Shown piece by piece: positions 25,772 through 35,009 of a stretch of 36,600 nucleotides of DNA. The DNA is from Gammaproteobacteria bacterium (GTDB lineage Bacteria > Pseudomonadota > Gammaproteobacteria > Nitrosococcales > Methylophagaceae). A program made the position numbers and the translations under genes. How positions within the stretch are numbered: the stretch's first letter is position 1; every line of letters begins with the position of its first letter. Under the pieces are notes generated by a model. The model made no database searches and was not told the DNA's origin. It saw nothing but the letters and a program-made list of their open reading frames with translations. The stretch covers positions 1-36,600 of the forward strand of contig JAOUJZ010000018.1 in the NCBI GenBank assembly GCA_029882915.1, in the 5' to 3' direction.

Positions 25772-26235
25772 TGACTAAAAAACTCGCAATCATTGCCAGC
25801 AAAGGCACATTAGACGGTGCTTACCCTCCTTTTTTATTAGCCTCAACAGCTGCTGCACTAGGATTTGAAGTAAAAATATTTTTTACTTTCTACGGGCTAC
25901 AACTTCTTAATAAAGAACTGTCTTTAAAAGTTTCTCCACTTGGCAATCCTGCTATGCCAATGCCAGTACCTGTCCCCAGCATTATCCAGATTATTCCAGG
26001 TCTAGAATGGTTTGCAACTTGGATGATGAAACGCAAGCTAAAGCAAAAAGGCGTAGCCAGCGTAGAAGATTTACGAGAAATCTGTATTGAATCAGATATA
26101 GAACTGATTGCTTGTCAAATGACTGTTGATTTGTTTGATTTCAAGGAAGAAAACTTTATTGATGGTATCAGCTGTGGTGGTGCAGCAACGTTTCTGGAGT
26201 TTGCCAGCGACGCGGACATCACACTATATATCTAA
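25771..26235 (+). CDS. DsrE2-like DsrE/DsrF/DrsH family protein
   Basis: The protein has 154 residues. LAIIASKGTLDGAYPPFLLASTAAALGFEV is the family N-terminus (in two parts), then FFTFYGLQLL, a central hydrophobic loop (VPVPSIIQIIPGLEWFATWM), and IELIACQMTVDLF with the conserved Cys. DsrE2 proteins bind sulfur and partner TusA in sulfur oxidisers and other bacteria. Translation is coupled to tusA (one-base overlap). Confidence 0.92.
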   Translation: MTKKLAIIASKGTLDGAYPPFLLASTAAALGFEVKIFFTFYGLQLLNKELSLKVSPLGNPAMPMPVPVPSIIQIIPGLEWFATWMMKRKLKQKGVASVEDLREICIESDIELIACQMTVDLFDFKEENFIDGISCGGAATFLEFASDADITLYI

Positions 26236-26243
26236 TATTAAAT

Positions 26244-26320
26244 TGGTGCCCCCGGCGCGATTCGAACGCACGACCTTCCCCTTAGGAGGGGGACGCTCTA
26301 TCCAGCTGAGCTACGGGGGC
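26244..26320 (-). tRNA. tRNA-Arg (anticodon CCU)
   Basis: On the minus strand the seven-base acceptor GCCCCCG pairs with CGGGGGC. The D-arm is GCTC/GAGC, the anticodon stem TCCCC/GGGGA has loop CTCCTAA (anticodon CCT), and the T-arm is GTGCG/CGCGC with TTCGAAT. CCA is encoded at the end. It is 77 bases with CCA and reads AGG codons. It has a cloverleaf without mismatch except one G-T pair in the T stem. Confidence 0.97.
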
Positions 26321-26388
26321 ATAGGCTGCGCATTATAGCAGTAGTCAGCTTTAGCTCTCATGTGGAATTTGTCGCGATTCAGTTCTAG

Positions 26389-28194
26389 TTATTTTTCCAT
26401 GTCTTGTGAATAAATACTGAAACTATTTCGTTCTGATTCTTTTGCATGATATAAAGCGAGATCGGCTTTTTGTGTTAAGCCCTCCATATCATTAGAATGC
26501 ATCGGACAAATACTTATTCCAATACTCGTACCTCCATGGACTTCATTACCTTCAATATAAACGCTCCGTTTAAATTCATTAACAATTCGTTGCGCACATT
26601 GTTCTACATCCTTAGTACTTTCAGGATGAACGAGTATAATGGCAAATTCATCACCACCTAACCGAGCAACAACATCAGTTTCACGGCAATTTTTTTGTAA
26701 CAATTCAGAGACATATTTTAAAAACTTATCTCCTACCTGATGCCCAAAGCTATCATTGATTGGTTTAAATTTATCCAGATCCAATAATAGAAGTGCCAGA
26801 AGATTTTGTTCCCGTTGTGCCAGCTTCAGACTTTCGCCGAAACGTCGGTTAAACTGGTGACGGTTAGCCAAGCCTGTAAGCTGATCTGTCATCGCCAGCC
26901 GACGAATTTCATCCTGAGCTATTTTTCGTTCTGTTATATCCTGTACAGTACCATCTGACAGTATGACCTCGTTAGCAGCATTACGTCGATGAACACATTG
27001 CTCATGAACCCATCGAATTTCGCCTGTGTCTTTCCGTATTATCCGATGTTCAATATTATAAGGTATGTTTTTAGATACTGAATTCCCATACTCGGAAATC
27101 ACATATTCTCGGTCCTCAGGATGAATCGTGTCAATGAACCCCTCAAAGCTGGCAGAAAAGCTTTTCTTATCTATTCCGAATATCCGATAAATCTGATCAG
27201 TCCAGCTGAGTTCATCTTTGACCAAATCCAAATGCCAACTTCCAATATTTGCCACCTTCTGAGCTTCATCGAATGATTCTTCCATCAATTTCTGTTTGCT
27301 AATATCGGTACGGATACTCACGTACTGATATGGCTTGCCCCGTTCGTCAAGCAACGGAACAATCGTTGACTGAACCCAATAATATCCACCATTTTTTTTC
27401 TTATTCTTAACCTCTCCGGTCCAGACCTCACTATTAGTTATCGTTTTCCACATATTTTTGTAGAATTCTTCCGAATGTTCGCCTGATTTTAATAAACGAT
27501 GGTTTTGCCCCATTAATTCCTGTTTTGTGTATTCGGATAGATCGCAGAATTTCTTGTTCACATAGGTGATATTTCCTGTTCTATCGGCCATACTTACAAT
27601 AGCATGTTGATCTAAAGCAAATTGCTGCTGTTTTAATTCCTGATTAACTTTTTCTAGTGCATCTATACTTCGATGTAATGTAATCATTAAGGCGATGATC
27701 GCTACTACACGATGCAAAAACTCCCGTTCCCCATCATTACTTTGTTTGCCCGGTTGAAGATACAGGACAAGAACACCCAATACTTCTTCATTACTCAAAA
27801 TAGGAAGGTTATAATGACCGTGATCTTCCATACCTTCAAAAGAGATCTCATGCCGATGGTCCACACAATCAGCGTACTGAACTTGTTTTGTCTCCGCTGC
27901 CCGTCCACATAAGCAACGTCCAAAATTTACGACTTCACATAGACTGCCAATTAGACCAAGATTGTTTTTGACAACTAAACGTAGTTGTTTTTTACCGACG
28001 GTGGCATCCTCTTCTGTCAGGAAAATACCCCCCTTTTTTAGTATGGACAGCCAGCTTAATGACAACAGTGTTTCCAGAGTCTTTTCCAGAAGGTCGGTAA
28101 GCGGTAGGCGTTGAGAAGCAATATGTAACAAAGCACTTAAAGCTTCATTTCTTTCTGCCATTTTATCCGTAGTCAATGTTTCTTTTTCTCTCAT
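26389..28194 (-). CDS. GAF-PAS-PAS-GGDEF diguanylate cyclase
   Basis: The protein has 601 residues and no membrane segment. A GAF domain (about 20-180) has a CLCGRAAETK motif and a later YADCVDHRHE. Two PAS domains follow (about 195-305 and 310-425), then a GGDEF domain (about 435-595) with ARLGGDEFAI intact at the active site and DLDKFKPIND at the metal loop. It should make cyclic-di-GMP in response to a cytoplasmic signal. No downstream partner gene is adjacent, and tRNA-Arg lies 68 bases to the left. Confidence 0.92.
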   Translation of the reverse strand: MREKETLTTDKMAERNEALSALLHIASQRLPLTDLLEKTLETLLSLSWLSILKKGGIFLTEEDATVGKKQLRLVVKNNLGLIGSLCEVVNFGRCLCGRAAETKQVQYADCVDHRHEISFEGMEDHGHYNLPILSNEEVLGVLVLYLQPGKQSNDGEREFLHRVVAIIALMITLHRSIDALEKVNQELKQQQFALDQHAIVSMADRTGNITYVNKKFCDLSEYTKQELMGQNHRLLKSGEHSEEFYKNMWKTITNSEVWTGEVKNKKKNGGYYWVQSTIVPLLDERGKPYQYVSIRTDISKQKLMEESFDEAQKVANIGSWHLDLVKDELSWTDQIYRIFGIDKKSFSASFEGFIDTIHPEDREYVISEYGNSVSKNIPYNIEHRIIRKDTGEIRWVHEQCVHRRNAANEVILSDGTVQDITERKIAQDEIRRLAMTDQLTGLANRHQFNRRFGESLKLAQREQNLLALLLLDLDKFKPINDSFGHQVGDKFLKYVSELLQKNCRETDVVARLGGDEFAIILVHPESTKDVEQCAQRIVNEFKRSVYIEGNEVHGGTSIGISICPMHSNDMEGLTQKADLALYHAKESERNSFSIYSQDMEK

Positions 28195-28456
28195 AACACT
28201 TTCTCAGGCGAGCAAATAGTTCCCTTATAGTCCTTAAATAAACTATATAGTTATTAAGCCTATTTGTGAATTGTTGACTGGTCAGTTAATCCGGTCGACT
28301 ATTCAAGTGAAGGATTGATAGGAGCGCACTCTAACCAGCTGGGCTACGAAGACTATTTTAATACCTATACACTGCATCCACAGTCGGCATCCAACTTCCC
28401 TAATTTTATATCAAGTAAAATGGTGATTTGAATTTGTGTGGTGAAAATTGTGTCTT
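28195..28456. other. Intergenic stretch with tRNA-like fragment
   Basis: No gene is seen in these 262 bases. The left part is A+T rich and should carry the cyclase promoter; the middle holds a degraded tRNA-like segment (see the separate entry); the right part shows nothing recognisable. Confidence 0.5.
28314..28354 (-). pseudogene. Degraded tRNA 5' fragment (D-arm to anticodon)
   Basis: On the minus strand CGTAGCCCAGCTGGTTAGAG followed by TGCGCTCCTATCAA closely resembles the 5' half of a tRNA, best of the tRNA-Ile(GAU) kind. The D-stem is broken (GCCC/GAGT) and no matching anticodon stem, T-arm or acceptor 3' half follows. It has the same strand as the intact tRNA-Arg 2 kb away. Confidence 0.5.
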
Positions 28457-29431
28457 TTATTCCATTAAGGCAGAAATATGAGCCGTCACTGCACTGGCAT
28501 TACCTTGAATGTTATATCCACCTTCCAACAAAGATACAATTTTGCCATCACAGTGTATGTCAGCAAGCATTTTCACCATATTTGTCAGTGAGACAAATCC
28601 TTTATCAGTAATGTGATGACAACCCAACAAATCATCCTGACGGCTATCAAAACCGGCTGATATCAGAATCAGATCTGGTTCAAACTTCGTGGCTGCTGGC
28701 ATCAATGATTGTTGAAAAACTTCAATAATATCATCATCCGTTACCCCACATCCCAAATGCACATTGATGTTAAATCCTTTACCTTCGCCTTCACCTTTTC
28801 TGTCTGGGAATCCAGTGCCGGGATAGGCAAACATGTCGTGTGTAGAAAAATACAAAACACTAGCGTCGGAATAAAATGCCCATTCGGTACCATTGCCATG
28901 ATGATAATCCCAATCAATGATAAGTATCTTTTTAAGTCCATAATGTTGCTGTGCATAACGAGCGGCAATGGCAATATGGTTGTAATAACAAAAACCTTCT
29001 TCCTGCCCGGTATTTTTAGCATGATGTCCAGGAGGTCTTGAAGCACAAAAAGCATTGTCTACCTTTCCAGCACACACAGCATCAACAGAAGCCAGCACAC
29101 CACCTGTTGCAATTAATGCATACTGGTGTGTTTGAGGCTGATTGGTTTTAATGGCATTGATGTGTTCAAGTGAATGGATTGTTTTCACCCATTTTTCACA
29201 GTCCTCTTTGGGATGCAGTAATGTAATATCATTCAATAAATTATGCTCTAAAAGGTGCTGCGTAATGGCCTGGTAACGCGCTGGTGATTCTGGATGAGCT
29301 TTACTAATATGGTGTTGTGAAAATCGTTCGTCTAACACCAGTCCAGTGCGACGCGATTTTGCGGTTACATTTTTACTGAAAACTGTCGCAGCTGATAAAG
29401 CGAGAAACTGTCTTCTATTAACTTCGTTCAT
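28457..29431 (-). CDS. Histone deacetylase family hydrolase with Tat signal
   Basis: The protein has 324 residues. The N-terminus NRRQFLALSAATVFSKNVTA is a twin-arginine signal, so export to the periplasm is likely. The catalytic domain has ASRPPGHHAKN (the His pair), IDWDYHHGNGTEW (metal Asp and His), SAGFDSRQDD (metal Asp) and a final SLLEGGYNIQ with the Tyr. The family removes acetyl groups from lysine, polyamines or other amines with zinc. An exported member is unusual, and the substrate is unknown. It follows the large signalling gene by 48 bases on the same strand. Confidence 0.88.
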   Translation of the reverse strand: MNEVNRRQFLALSAATVFSKNVTAKSRRTGLVLDERFSQHHISKAHPESPARYQAITQHLLEHNLLNDITLLHPKEDCEKWVKTIHSLEHINAIKTNQPQTHQYALIATGGVLASVDAVCAGKVDNAFCASRPPGHHAKNTGQEEGFCYYNHIAIAARYAQQHYGLKKILIIDWDYHHGNGTEWAFYSDASVLYFSTHDMFAYPGTGFPDRKGEGEGKGFNINVHLGCGVTDDDIIEVFQQSLMPAATKFEPDLILISAGFDSRQDDLLGCHHITDKGFVSLTNMVKMLADIHCDGKIVSLLEGGYNIQGNASAVTAHISALME

Positions 29432-29479
29432 TCAAATCACCCTAGAGTGGATCGTAATAGTGAGTCGCAGCACTTAATT

Positions 29480-32400
29480 TCACCCCTGACCCAGCAATAT
29501 TTTATCTATCGGTTCTGGTATACCTATTCCAAAACCCTGTACATAATCCACACCAATTTCACGGAGTTTGTCTGTAATTTGATCATTTTCTACAAACTCA
29601 GCAATTGTTACCAAACCCATTACATGACCAATATCATTAATTGATTTGACCATTTCGTAGTCAATAGGGTCAGTTATCATATCTCTGACAAACATACCGT
29701 CAATTTTCAAGGCATGGACTTGTAGGTTTTTTAAATAAGCAAATGATGACAAGCCACTACCAAAATCATCCAAAACAAACTGACAGCCCAATTCAGATAA
29801 TGTTCCTATAAATACTGTTGCATCACGCAGATTTGCTATCGCTGCCGTTTCAGTAATTTCAAACTTAATTTTCTCTGCTGGCACATCACCGCGTTGAAAT
29901 TCTTTAATTATAAAGCCCAGCATTGCCTCATCGCCCAAAGTCTGGCCAGATAAATTAATTGAAATGGTACTAACATGATTCAATTCCCCAGAATGTCGAC
30001 TAATCCACTTGAGAGTGTGAGTCACAACCCAACGGTCAATTTTAACGATTGAGTTATAACGTTCTGCAGCAGGTAAAAATGCACCTGGTGGAATAACACT
30101 GTCATCGCTCATTTTAAGCCGTAGCAGTATTTCGTAACTGACATTAGCATGAGGATCTTTCAAGGAGATAATGGGCTGGGCATAAAGTAAAAAAGAATCA
30201 TGATCTAACGCTTCATTAATCACATTGTTCCAATGAACTTCTCCTTTTCTTTGTTGCAGACGTTCACTGTCTTCAGTGTACAAATGAATCCTGTTACGTC
30301 CAGCATCTTTCGCGTCATAACAGGCATCATCCGCATGACGTAAAATTTCATTACTATCTTGAATATGCTGGTCAATCACTGCCAATCCAATACTCACCCC
30401 AATAGTAAAGATATGTTCTTCCCAGAGAAAGCGAAAATCAGCCAATACCTCTATTAATTTCTGGCACAAGTCATATGCTTGATCGACACCACAATGTTCC
30501 ATCAATAAAGCAAATTCATCCCCTCCTAGACGGGCAAGTGTGTCACGCTGTCTGATATTAGTTCTTAGTAAATCACCAATCTGTCGTAATAGTTCATCCC
30601 CCGCAACATGTCCACAAGTGTCATTGACAACTTTAAATTGGTCCAAATCCATAAAGCATAACGCATGCTCTGATAGATCATCTTTGCAAGAGTTAATTAC
30701 CCGTACAATTCGTTGCTCAAATTCTCGTCTATTAATTAGACCTGTCAGTAAGTCATGACTCGCTTGATACGATGTTTCATCATTTAATCGCTTCGTTTCT
30801 GTCACATCGTCTATTGTAGATACAAAGTGAGTCAATTTACCTCGTTGATCAAATAATGGACAAATATGTTCTCGCGCCCAGTATAGATCACCATTTTTCT
30901 TTCGATTTTGAATCTCACCCCACCATTCATGACCTGATAGCAACGTATTCCATAACTCGTCATACACTGAAGGTATTGTTAAGCCTGATTTGACGATATT
31001 GGCCTCTTTACCCACCAGCTCAGTCATTTCATAACCGGTGATCGAGGTAAATTTGGGATTGATATATTCAATGACGCCTTCATGAGTGGTGATCATCACC
31101 GCACTAGGGCTATGCGTTACGACTAAGGCTAATTTATCTCGTTGTAAGCGTTCAGCTTTATATTCAGTGATATCCTGTGCAATCCCTTCTACACTGACAT
31201 TATTATCAAATGGATCATTCAATGCATTTTCAGTAATTCTCAACGTATGCAAACTACCATTTTTATGTGTAATTTCTAACTCATAAGATGATATTTTTTC
31301 ACCCTCCATCATTCGCTGCCTGTATTCAGATAGTAAATGATTCGAGTGACTGTCAGGAATATAAGCAGAATGATGCTCTAAAAACTCTTCTTGCGTATAG
31401 CCTAAAATTGATTCAATCGATGGGCTGACGTAGGTGTATCCATTTCTAATATCGTAGGTATAAACAAAATACTCATTCTGTAATCCTTCTACCAATCGAC
31501 GATATTTTTTCTCACTTTCAACCAATTGCAATGTATTAGCTTTTATTTCGTGGGTTTTGTGTTCAACTTCTTGTTTTATCTGCTGCACCCGCCCAGTCAT
31601 ACTTAATAAAAATACACTTATTAAACTCAATACGATTAATGAAAAAGTCATTATCCAATATAATGTCCAGCGTGAATATGTATCTATAAACAACTGAGAT
31701 GGAACGTATTCAACTTTCCACTGCTCACCTCCAAATTCTATGACGTGTTCATACTTTAAAGCTTCAATGTCCTTTGTGACTATATAACGATTATTGCTGC
31801 TAAATGAGGAAAATAATTCATGATCATCTGATAAATTTCTAATGGTTACTTCAATCCATTTTTTCTCATTTGATGTTATTAAATTATTGATAAGGTCTTT
31901 ATATTCGACAATTTGCCTGATCATCCCTGTTAAATGATTATTACTATCAAAAACAGGTGATACATACACAAGAAAGTTGCTAACCTCAGGTATCAGTAAT
32001 TGCTCGCCATGCAAGAATGATGGATCCATAAGTACACTTTCCCGAGTTAAAGACATCAGATCACATTTCTGTGCCTGCGATTCATCAGCACAAACATCCA
32101 AACCAATAAAAGATAAGGAAGGAGTCATATTTATAGGGTAATCATGCAACAATCTAGAATATTTGATTACATAATAATCTTGACGTTTCTTGGCAGTGAC
32201 TATTTTCTTATTATTGTTATCAATTTCAATGACTGGATAGCCAGACTGTTGTTCAAAATCGGTCCGATCCTCATGCTTAAGGTATTCAACCCATTCCACG
32301 GACAAAACATCATCATGAATAATAGATAAATCATCCAACAAGCCATCAAATTCTTGTTGCTTAACCTCGTTACTATTTTTAAAATATGCCGTAATCGATT

Positions 32401-33130
32401 GTGAAAATGATTTATGCAACAAAAGTTCACTCGTTATAAAACCATGAGCTAGTGTGGCTTGCTTCTCGAACTGCTCCGTCATATTCAAATGTTCATTTTG
32501 TTTAAAGTGATGCAGAAAAAACACCAAAACAATAATTAATGATGATAGAGGAAGTGCTACTAATAAAAACCGTGTACGCCAGTGTTTCTTTGGCTCGGCG
32601 AAAAAAATCAGCACCAGTGGAGTGAACAGAACGACTCCCATCACCCCTCCACCCCACCACATAAACAGTGTTGAAAGAAATTGTTCGACAGGAATAATAC
32701 CTATCATCAACTCAATCAAAATAAAAACCAGTGTGGGAATAAATATTGGGATAACTGCCGTTAAGAGAAAAAATTTAAAGATATTGGTGTCTCGTATCAG
32801 ACGATCAGGCCAAATACTAAATTTCTTTAGCAGCCACAATCCCATGCCTGCATGAACGGCAGCTTGCAGTCCAAATAAGATACAAATAAAAAATGAAGTC
32901 GTGTCCTGTAACCCTACCAACTCAACCCCAATGACGAAGTCACCGATAAAAACAGCTGGAAGCAGACGGTAACCCCAAACGAGTATCGCACCCATAGCAA
33001 TACCTGCTGGCACCCACAACGGAGTAACACCATTCGGTGGTAAGGAAAGGGAAAGTGTAAAATGTGCTGAAATATAGTACGCGACTATCAATAATAGATT
33101 ACTAACAATCACGTTTCGGAAAATAGTCAC
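29480..33130 (-). CDS. MASE1-CHASE-PAS-PAS-GGDEF-EAL membrane signalling protein
   Basis: The protein has 1216 residues. The MASE1 membrane domain (about 1-210, LPPNGVTPLWVPAGIAMG) is followed by a periplasmic CHASE domain (about 215-480) and a transmembrane helix (about 492-515). Two PAS domains (about 545-660 and 670-790) precede GGDEF (about 795-955, ARLGGDEFAL intact) and EAL (about 965-1212). The EAL motif itself reads EIL, but FEITET, DDFGSG, LKID and the late QGFG are kept, so phosphodiesterase activity is possible. The start is a GTG. It can make or break cyclic-di-GMP in response to external signals. Confidence 0.92.
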   Translation of the reverse strand: MTIFRNVIVSNLLLIVAYYISAHFTLSLSLPPNGVTPLWVPAGIAMGAILVWGYRLLPAVFIGDFVIGVELVGLQDTTSFFICILFGLQAAVHAGMGLWLLKKFSIWPDRLIRDTNIFKFFLLTAVIPIFIPTLVFILIELMIGIIPVEQFLSTLFMWWGGGVMGVVLFTPLVLIFFAEPKKHWRTRFLLVALPLSSLIIVLVFFLHHFKQNEHLNMTEQFEKQATLAHGFITSELLLHKSFSQSITAYFKNSNEVKQQEFDGLLDDLSIIHDDVLSVEWVEYLKHEDRTDFEQQSGYPVIEIDNNNKKIVTAKKRQDYYVIKYSRLLHDYPINMTPSLSFIGLDVCADESQAQKCDLMSLTRESVLMDPSFLHGEQLLIPEVSNFLVYVSPVFDSNNHLTGMIRQIVEYKDLINNLITSNEKKWIEVTIRNLSDDHELFSSFSSNNRYIVTKDIEALKYEHVIEFGGEQWKVEYVPSQLFIDTYSRWTLYWIMTFSLIVLSLISVFLLSMTGRVQQIKQEVEHKTHEIKANTLQLVESEKKYRRLVEGLQNEYFVYTYDIRNGYTYVSPSIESILGYTQEEFLEHHSAYIPDSHSNHLLSEYRQRMMEGEKISSYELEITHKNGSLHTLRITENALNDPFDNNVSVEGIAQDITEYKAERLQRDKLALVVTHSPSAVMITTHEGVIEYINPKFTSITGYEMTELVGKEANIVKSGLTIPSVYDELWNTLLSGHEWWGEIQNRKKNGDLYWAREHICPLFDQRGKLTHFVSTIDDVTETKRLNDETSYQASHDLLTGLINRREFEQRIVRVINSCKDDLSEHALCFMDLDQFKVVNDTCGHVAGDELLRQIGDLLRTNIRQRDTLARLGGDEFALLMEHCGVDQAYDLCQKLIEVLADFRFLWEEHIFTIGVSIGLAVIDQHIQDSNEILRHADDACYDAKDAGRNRIHLYTEDSERLQQRKGEVHWNNVINEALDHDSFLLYAQPIISLKDPHANVSYEILLRLKMSDDSVIPPGAFLPAAERYNSIVKIDRWVVTHTLKWISRHSGELNHVSTISINLSGQTLGDEAMLGFIIKEFQRGDVPAEKIKFEITETAAIANLRDATVFIGTLSELGCQFVLDDFGSGLSSFAYLKNLQVHALKIDGMFVRDMITDPIDYEMVKSINDIGHVMGLVTIAEFVENDQITDKLREIGVDYVQGFGIGIPEPIDKILLGQG

Positions 33131-33228
33131 AAAACGTCTTCACTCCTCTGCGAGTAAATGAAATTAACCATCAGGCTAAACAAAAGGTATCATATACCTC
33201 AAAGCAAGAGAAAGAGAGGTCGACCATT

Positions 33229-33969
33229 ATGATTCATTTTCAGGCGATGGTATTATCTGCTTTATTCTATTTAACCGCTATGGCCCACGCGGATCCATTA
33301 TTTGACTGGACTTCCACTAATATTCAGGCGCTATCCGGTGGAACACATGAACTGGGGTCTAGCAAACGGAACTTAATCACGATTGAACATGCTCATGGTT
33401 GGCGTTATGGCGACAACTTTATGTTCATTGACGTTATTGATCGTAGTGACATTGGAACAGAATTTTATGGTGAGTTTTATCCTCGCTTGAGCTGGTCAAA
33501 AATGACTGGTCTCCAACCATCGGTAAGTGCATTTAAAGATTTTTCTCTTGTTGCGGGTATTAATACTGGCAATTTACCAAAATCTGATCCTCATAAAGCA
33601 TATTTATTTGGCGGTGGTATAAGCTTCAATGTGCCTGCCATGGATTATCTTCAGCTCGATGTTCAAGCATTTAAGTCAGAGAATGTCAGCACAACTGGCA
33701 TACAAATTACTCCCGTTTGGAGTGTGCCCTTTCAAATAGGCTCCCTACATTTTAAATTTAGGGGATTTGCAGATTGGCAAAGTAAAAAAGCAACTGGCGG
33801 CGAACATACATTATTAACTCAGCCTCAGTTGCTACTTGATGTCGGCCAATTAGCCAATCATCCTAATCAATTCTATGCTGGTATTGAATATTCGTACTGG
33901 CGAAATAAATTCGGCATTGACGGTGTGACTGAAAAAATCGCTCAAGCTATGTTAATGTTCACATTCTAA
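33229..33969 (+). CDS. Tsx/OmpK-like outer membrane beta-barrel protein
   Basis: The protein has 246 residues with a signal peptide (about 1-22, AMAHAD). Alternating polar/hydrophobic strands end in a terminal aromatic (MLMFTF), as in outer-membrane barrels. The start of the mature protein (WTSTNIQALSG) and GWRYGDNFMFIDV resemble the Tsx/OmpK nucleoside-channel family. Substrate not known. It is divergent from the signalling gene and 19 bases before hemH. Confidence 0.78.
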   Translation: MIHFQAMVLSALFYLTAMAHADPLFDWTSTNIQALSGGTHELGSSKRNLITIEHAHGWRYGDNFMFIDVIDRSDIGTEFYGEFYPRLSWSKMTGLQPSVSAFKDFSLVAGINTGNLPKSDPHKAYLFGGGISFNVPAMDYLQLDVQAFKSENVSTTGIQITPVWSVPFQIGSLHFKFRGFADWQSKKATGGEHTLLTQPQLLLDVGQLANHPNQFYAGIEYSYWRNKFGIDGVTEKIAQAMLMFTF

Positions 33970-33988
33970 TTTTTAATTAAAGTTTTTT

Positions 33989-35005
33989 ATGCCCAACAGA
34001 GCCGTATTACTAGCCAATCTTGGTTCACCAGATACCCCGAATACAAAAGCCGTTCGACGTTATCTTAATCAGTTTTTGATGGATCGGTATGTGATTCAAC
34101 TACCGTGGGTCTTGCGTCGGCTCATTGTCAGTTTGTTTGTGTTACCTAGTAGACCTAAGGCATCGGCGGAAGCTTACCAGAAAGTTTGGTTGCCTGAAGG
34201 CTCACCATTGGTAGTCTTGTCTGAACGCCTTAAAGATAAATTACAAACACTCATTGATATGCCTGTTGCCATGGCGATGCGGTATGGAAATCCAAGTATT
34301 GAAAGCCAGATTTTGACACTTGCCAAACAGCCTAATCTTGAAGAAATATTGTTGATTCCACTGTACCCACATTTTGCCGATAGCACAGTGACCACTTGCG
34401 TTGAGCAGACCAAGGCTGTCATTAAAAAACATCAACTGGCTCTCAAACTCACTGTTCTCCCTCCTTTTTATGAACAACCCGATTATATTTCGGCATTAGT
34501 GAACAGTGCTGAACCCTACCTTGAACAACCTTATGATCATATTCTGTTCAGTTATCATGGCTTACCAGAATCACACATTACTCAATTGGATAAATCAGGA
34601 AATCACTGTTTAAAACTGGATGACTGTTGCCAACGACCTCATGAAGCACATAAAACCTGTTATCGACATCAAGTTCTTCGTACAACTCAATGTTTTGCTG
34701 ATAAGGCCAAATTATCTCCTGATAAATATTCGGTCACATTTCAGTCTCGTCTGGGACGTGCCAAGTGGTTAACGCCAAATACAGAAGATCGGCTACGTGA
34801 GTTGGCAGCTAGTGGTGCGAAAAATGTCTTGGTGATTTGCCCGGCATTTGTCACGGACTGTCTGGAAACGCTTGAAGAAATTGAGCTCCGCGGTCTGGAG
34901 GTTTTTGAACAAGCGGGTGGAGATTCTTTAACCCTCATTCCATGTTTAAATGATCATCCAGAATGGATTGAGGTATTGGCAACATGGTGCCAAAAATCCT
35001 GGTAA
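33989..35005 (+). CDS. hemH: Ferrochelatase
   Basis: The protein has 338 residues. It inserts iron into protoporphyrin IX, the last step of haem synthesis. Motifs are AVLLANLGSPDTPNTKAVRRYL (in two parts), MRYGNPSIE, the catalytic His in FSYHGLPESH, and ETLEEIE. A Cys-rich segment (HCLKLDDCC, then CYRHQ) is seen in many proteobacterial ferrochelatases. It ends four bases before the convergent flgN stop. Confidence 0.96.
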   Translation: MPNRAVLLANLGSPDTPNTKAVRRYLNQFLMDRYVIQLPWVLRRLIVSLFVLPSRPKASAEAYQKVWLPEGSPLVVLSERLKDKLQTLIDMPVAMAMRYGNPSIESQILTLAKQPNLEEILLIPLYPHFADSTVTTCVEQTKAVIKKHQLALKLTVLPPFYEQPDYISALVNSAEPYLEQPYDHILFSYHGLPESHITQLDKSGNHCLKLDDCCQRPHEAHKTCYRHQVLRTTQCFADKAKLSPDKYSVTFQSRLGRAKWLTPNTEDRLRELAASGAKNVLVICPAFVTDCLETLEEIELRGLEVFEQAGGDSLTLIPCLNDHPEWIEVLATWCQKSW

Positions 35006-35009
35006 CGAC

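Noticed and set aside
26126-26338. Plus-strand frame across the dsrE2 end and tRNA-Arg
   Set aside because: It reads through the complement of a clear tRNA gene and overlaps dsrE2 in another frame; the sequence pattern (PPARFERTT) is the well-known false protein of a tRNA.
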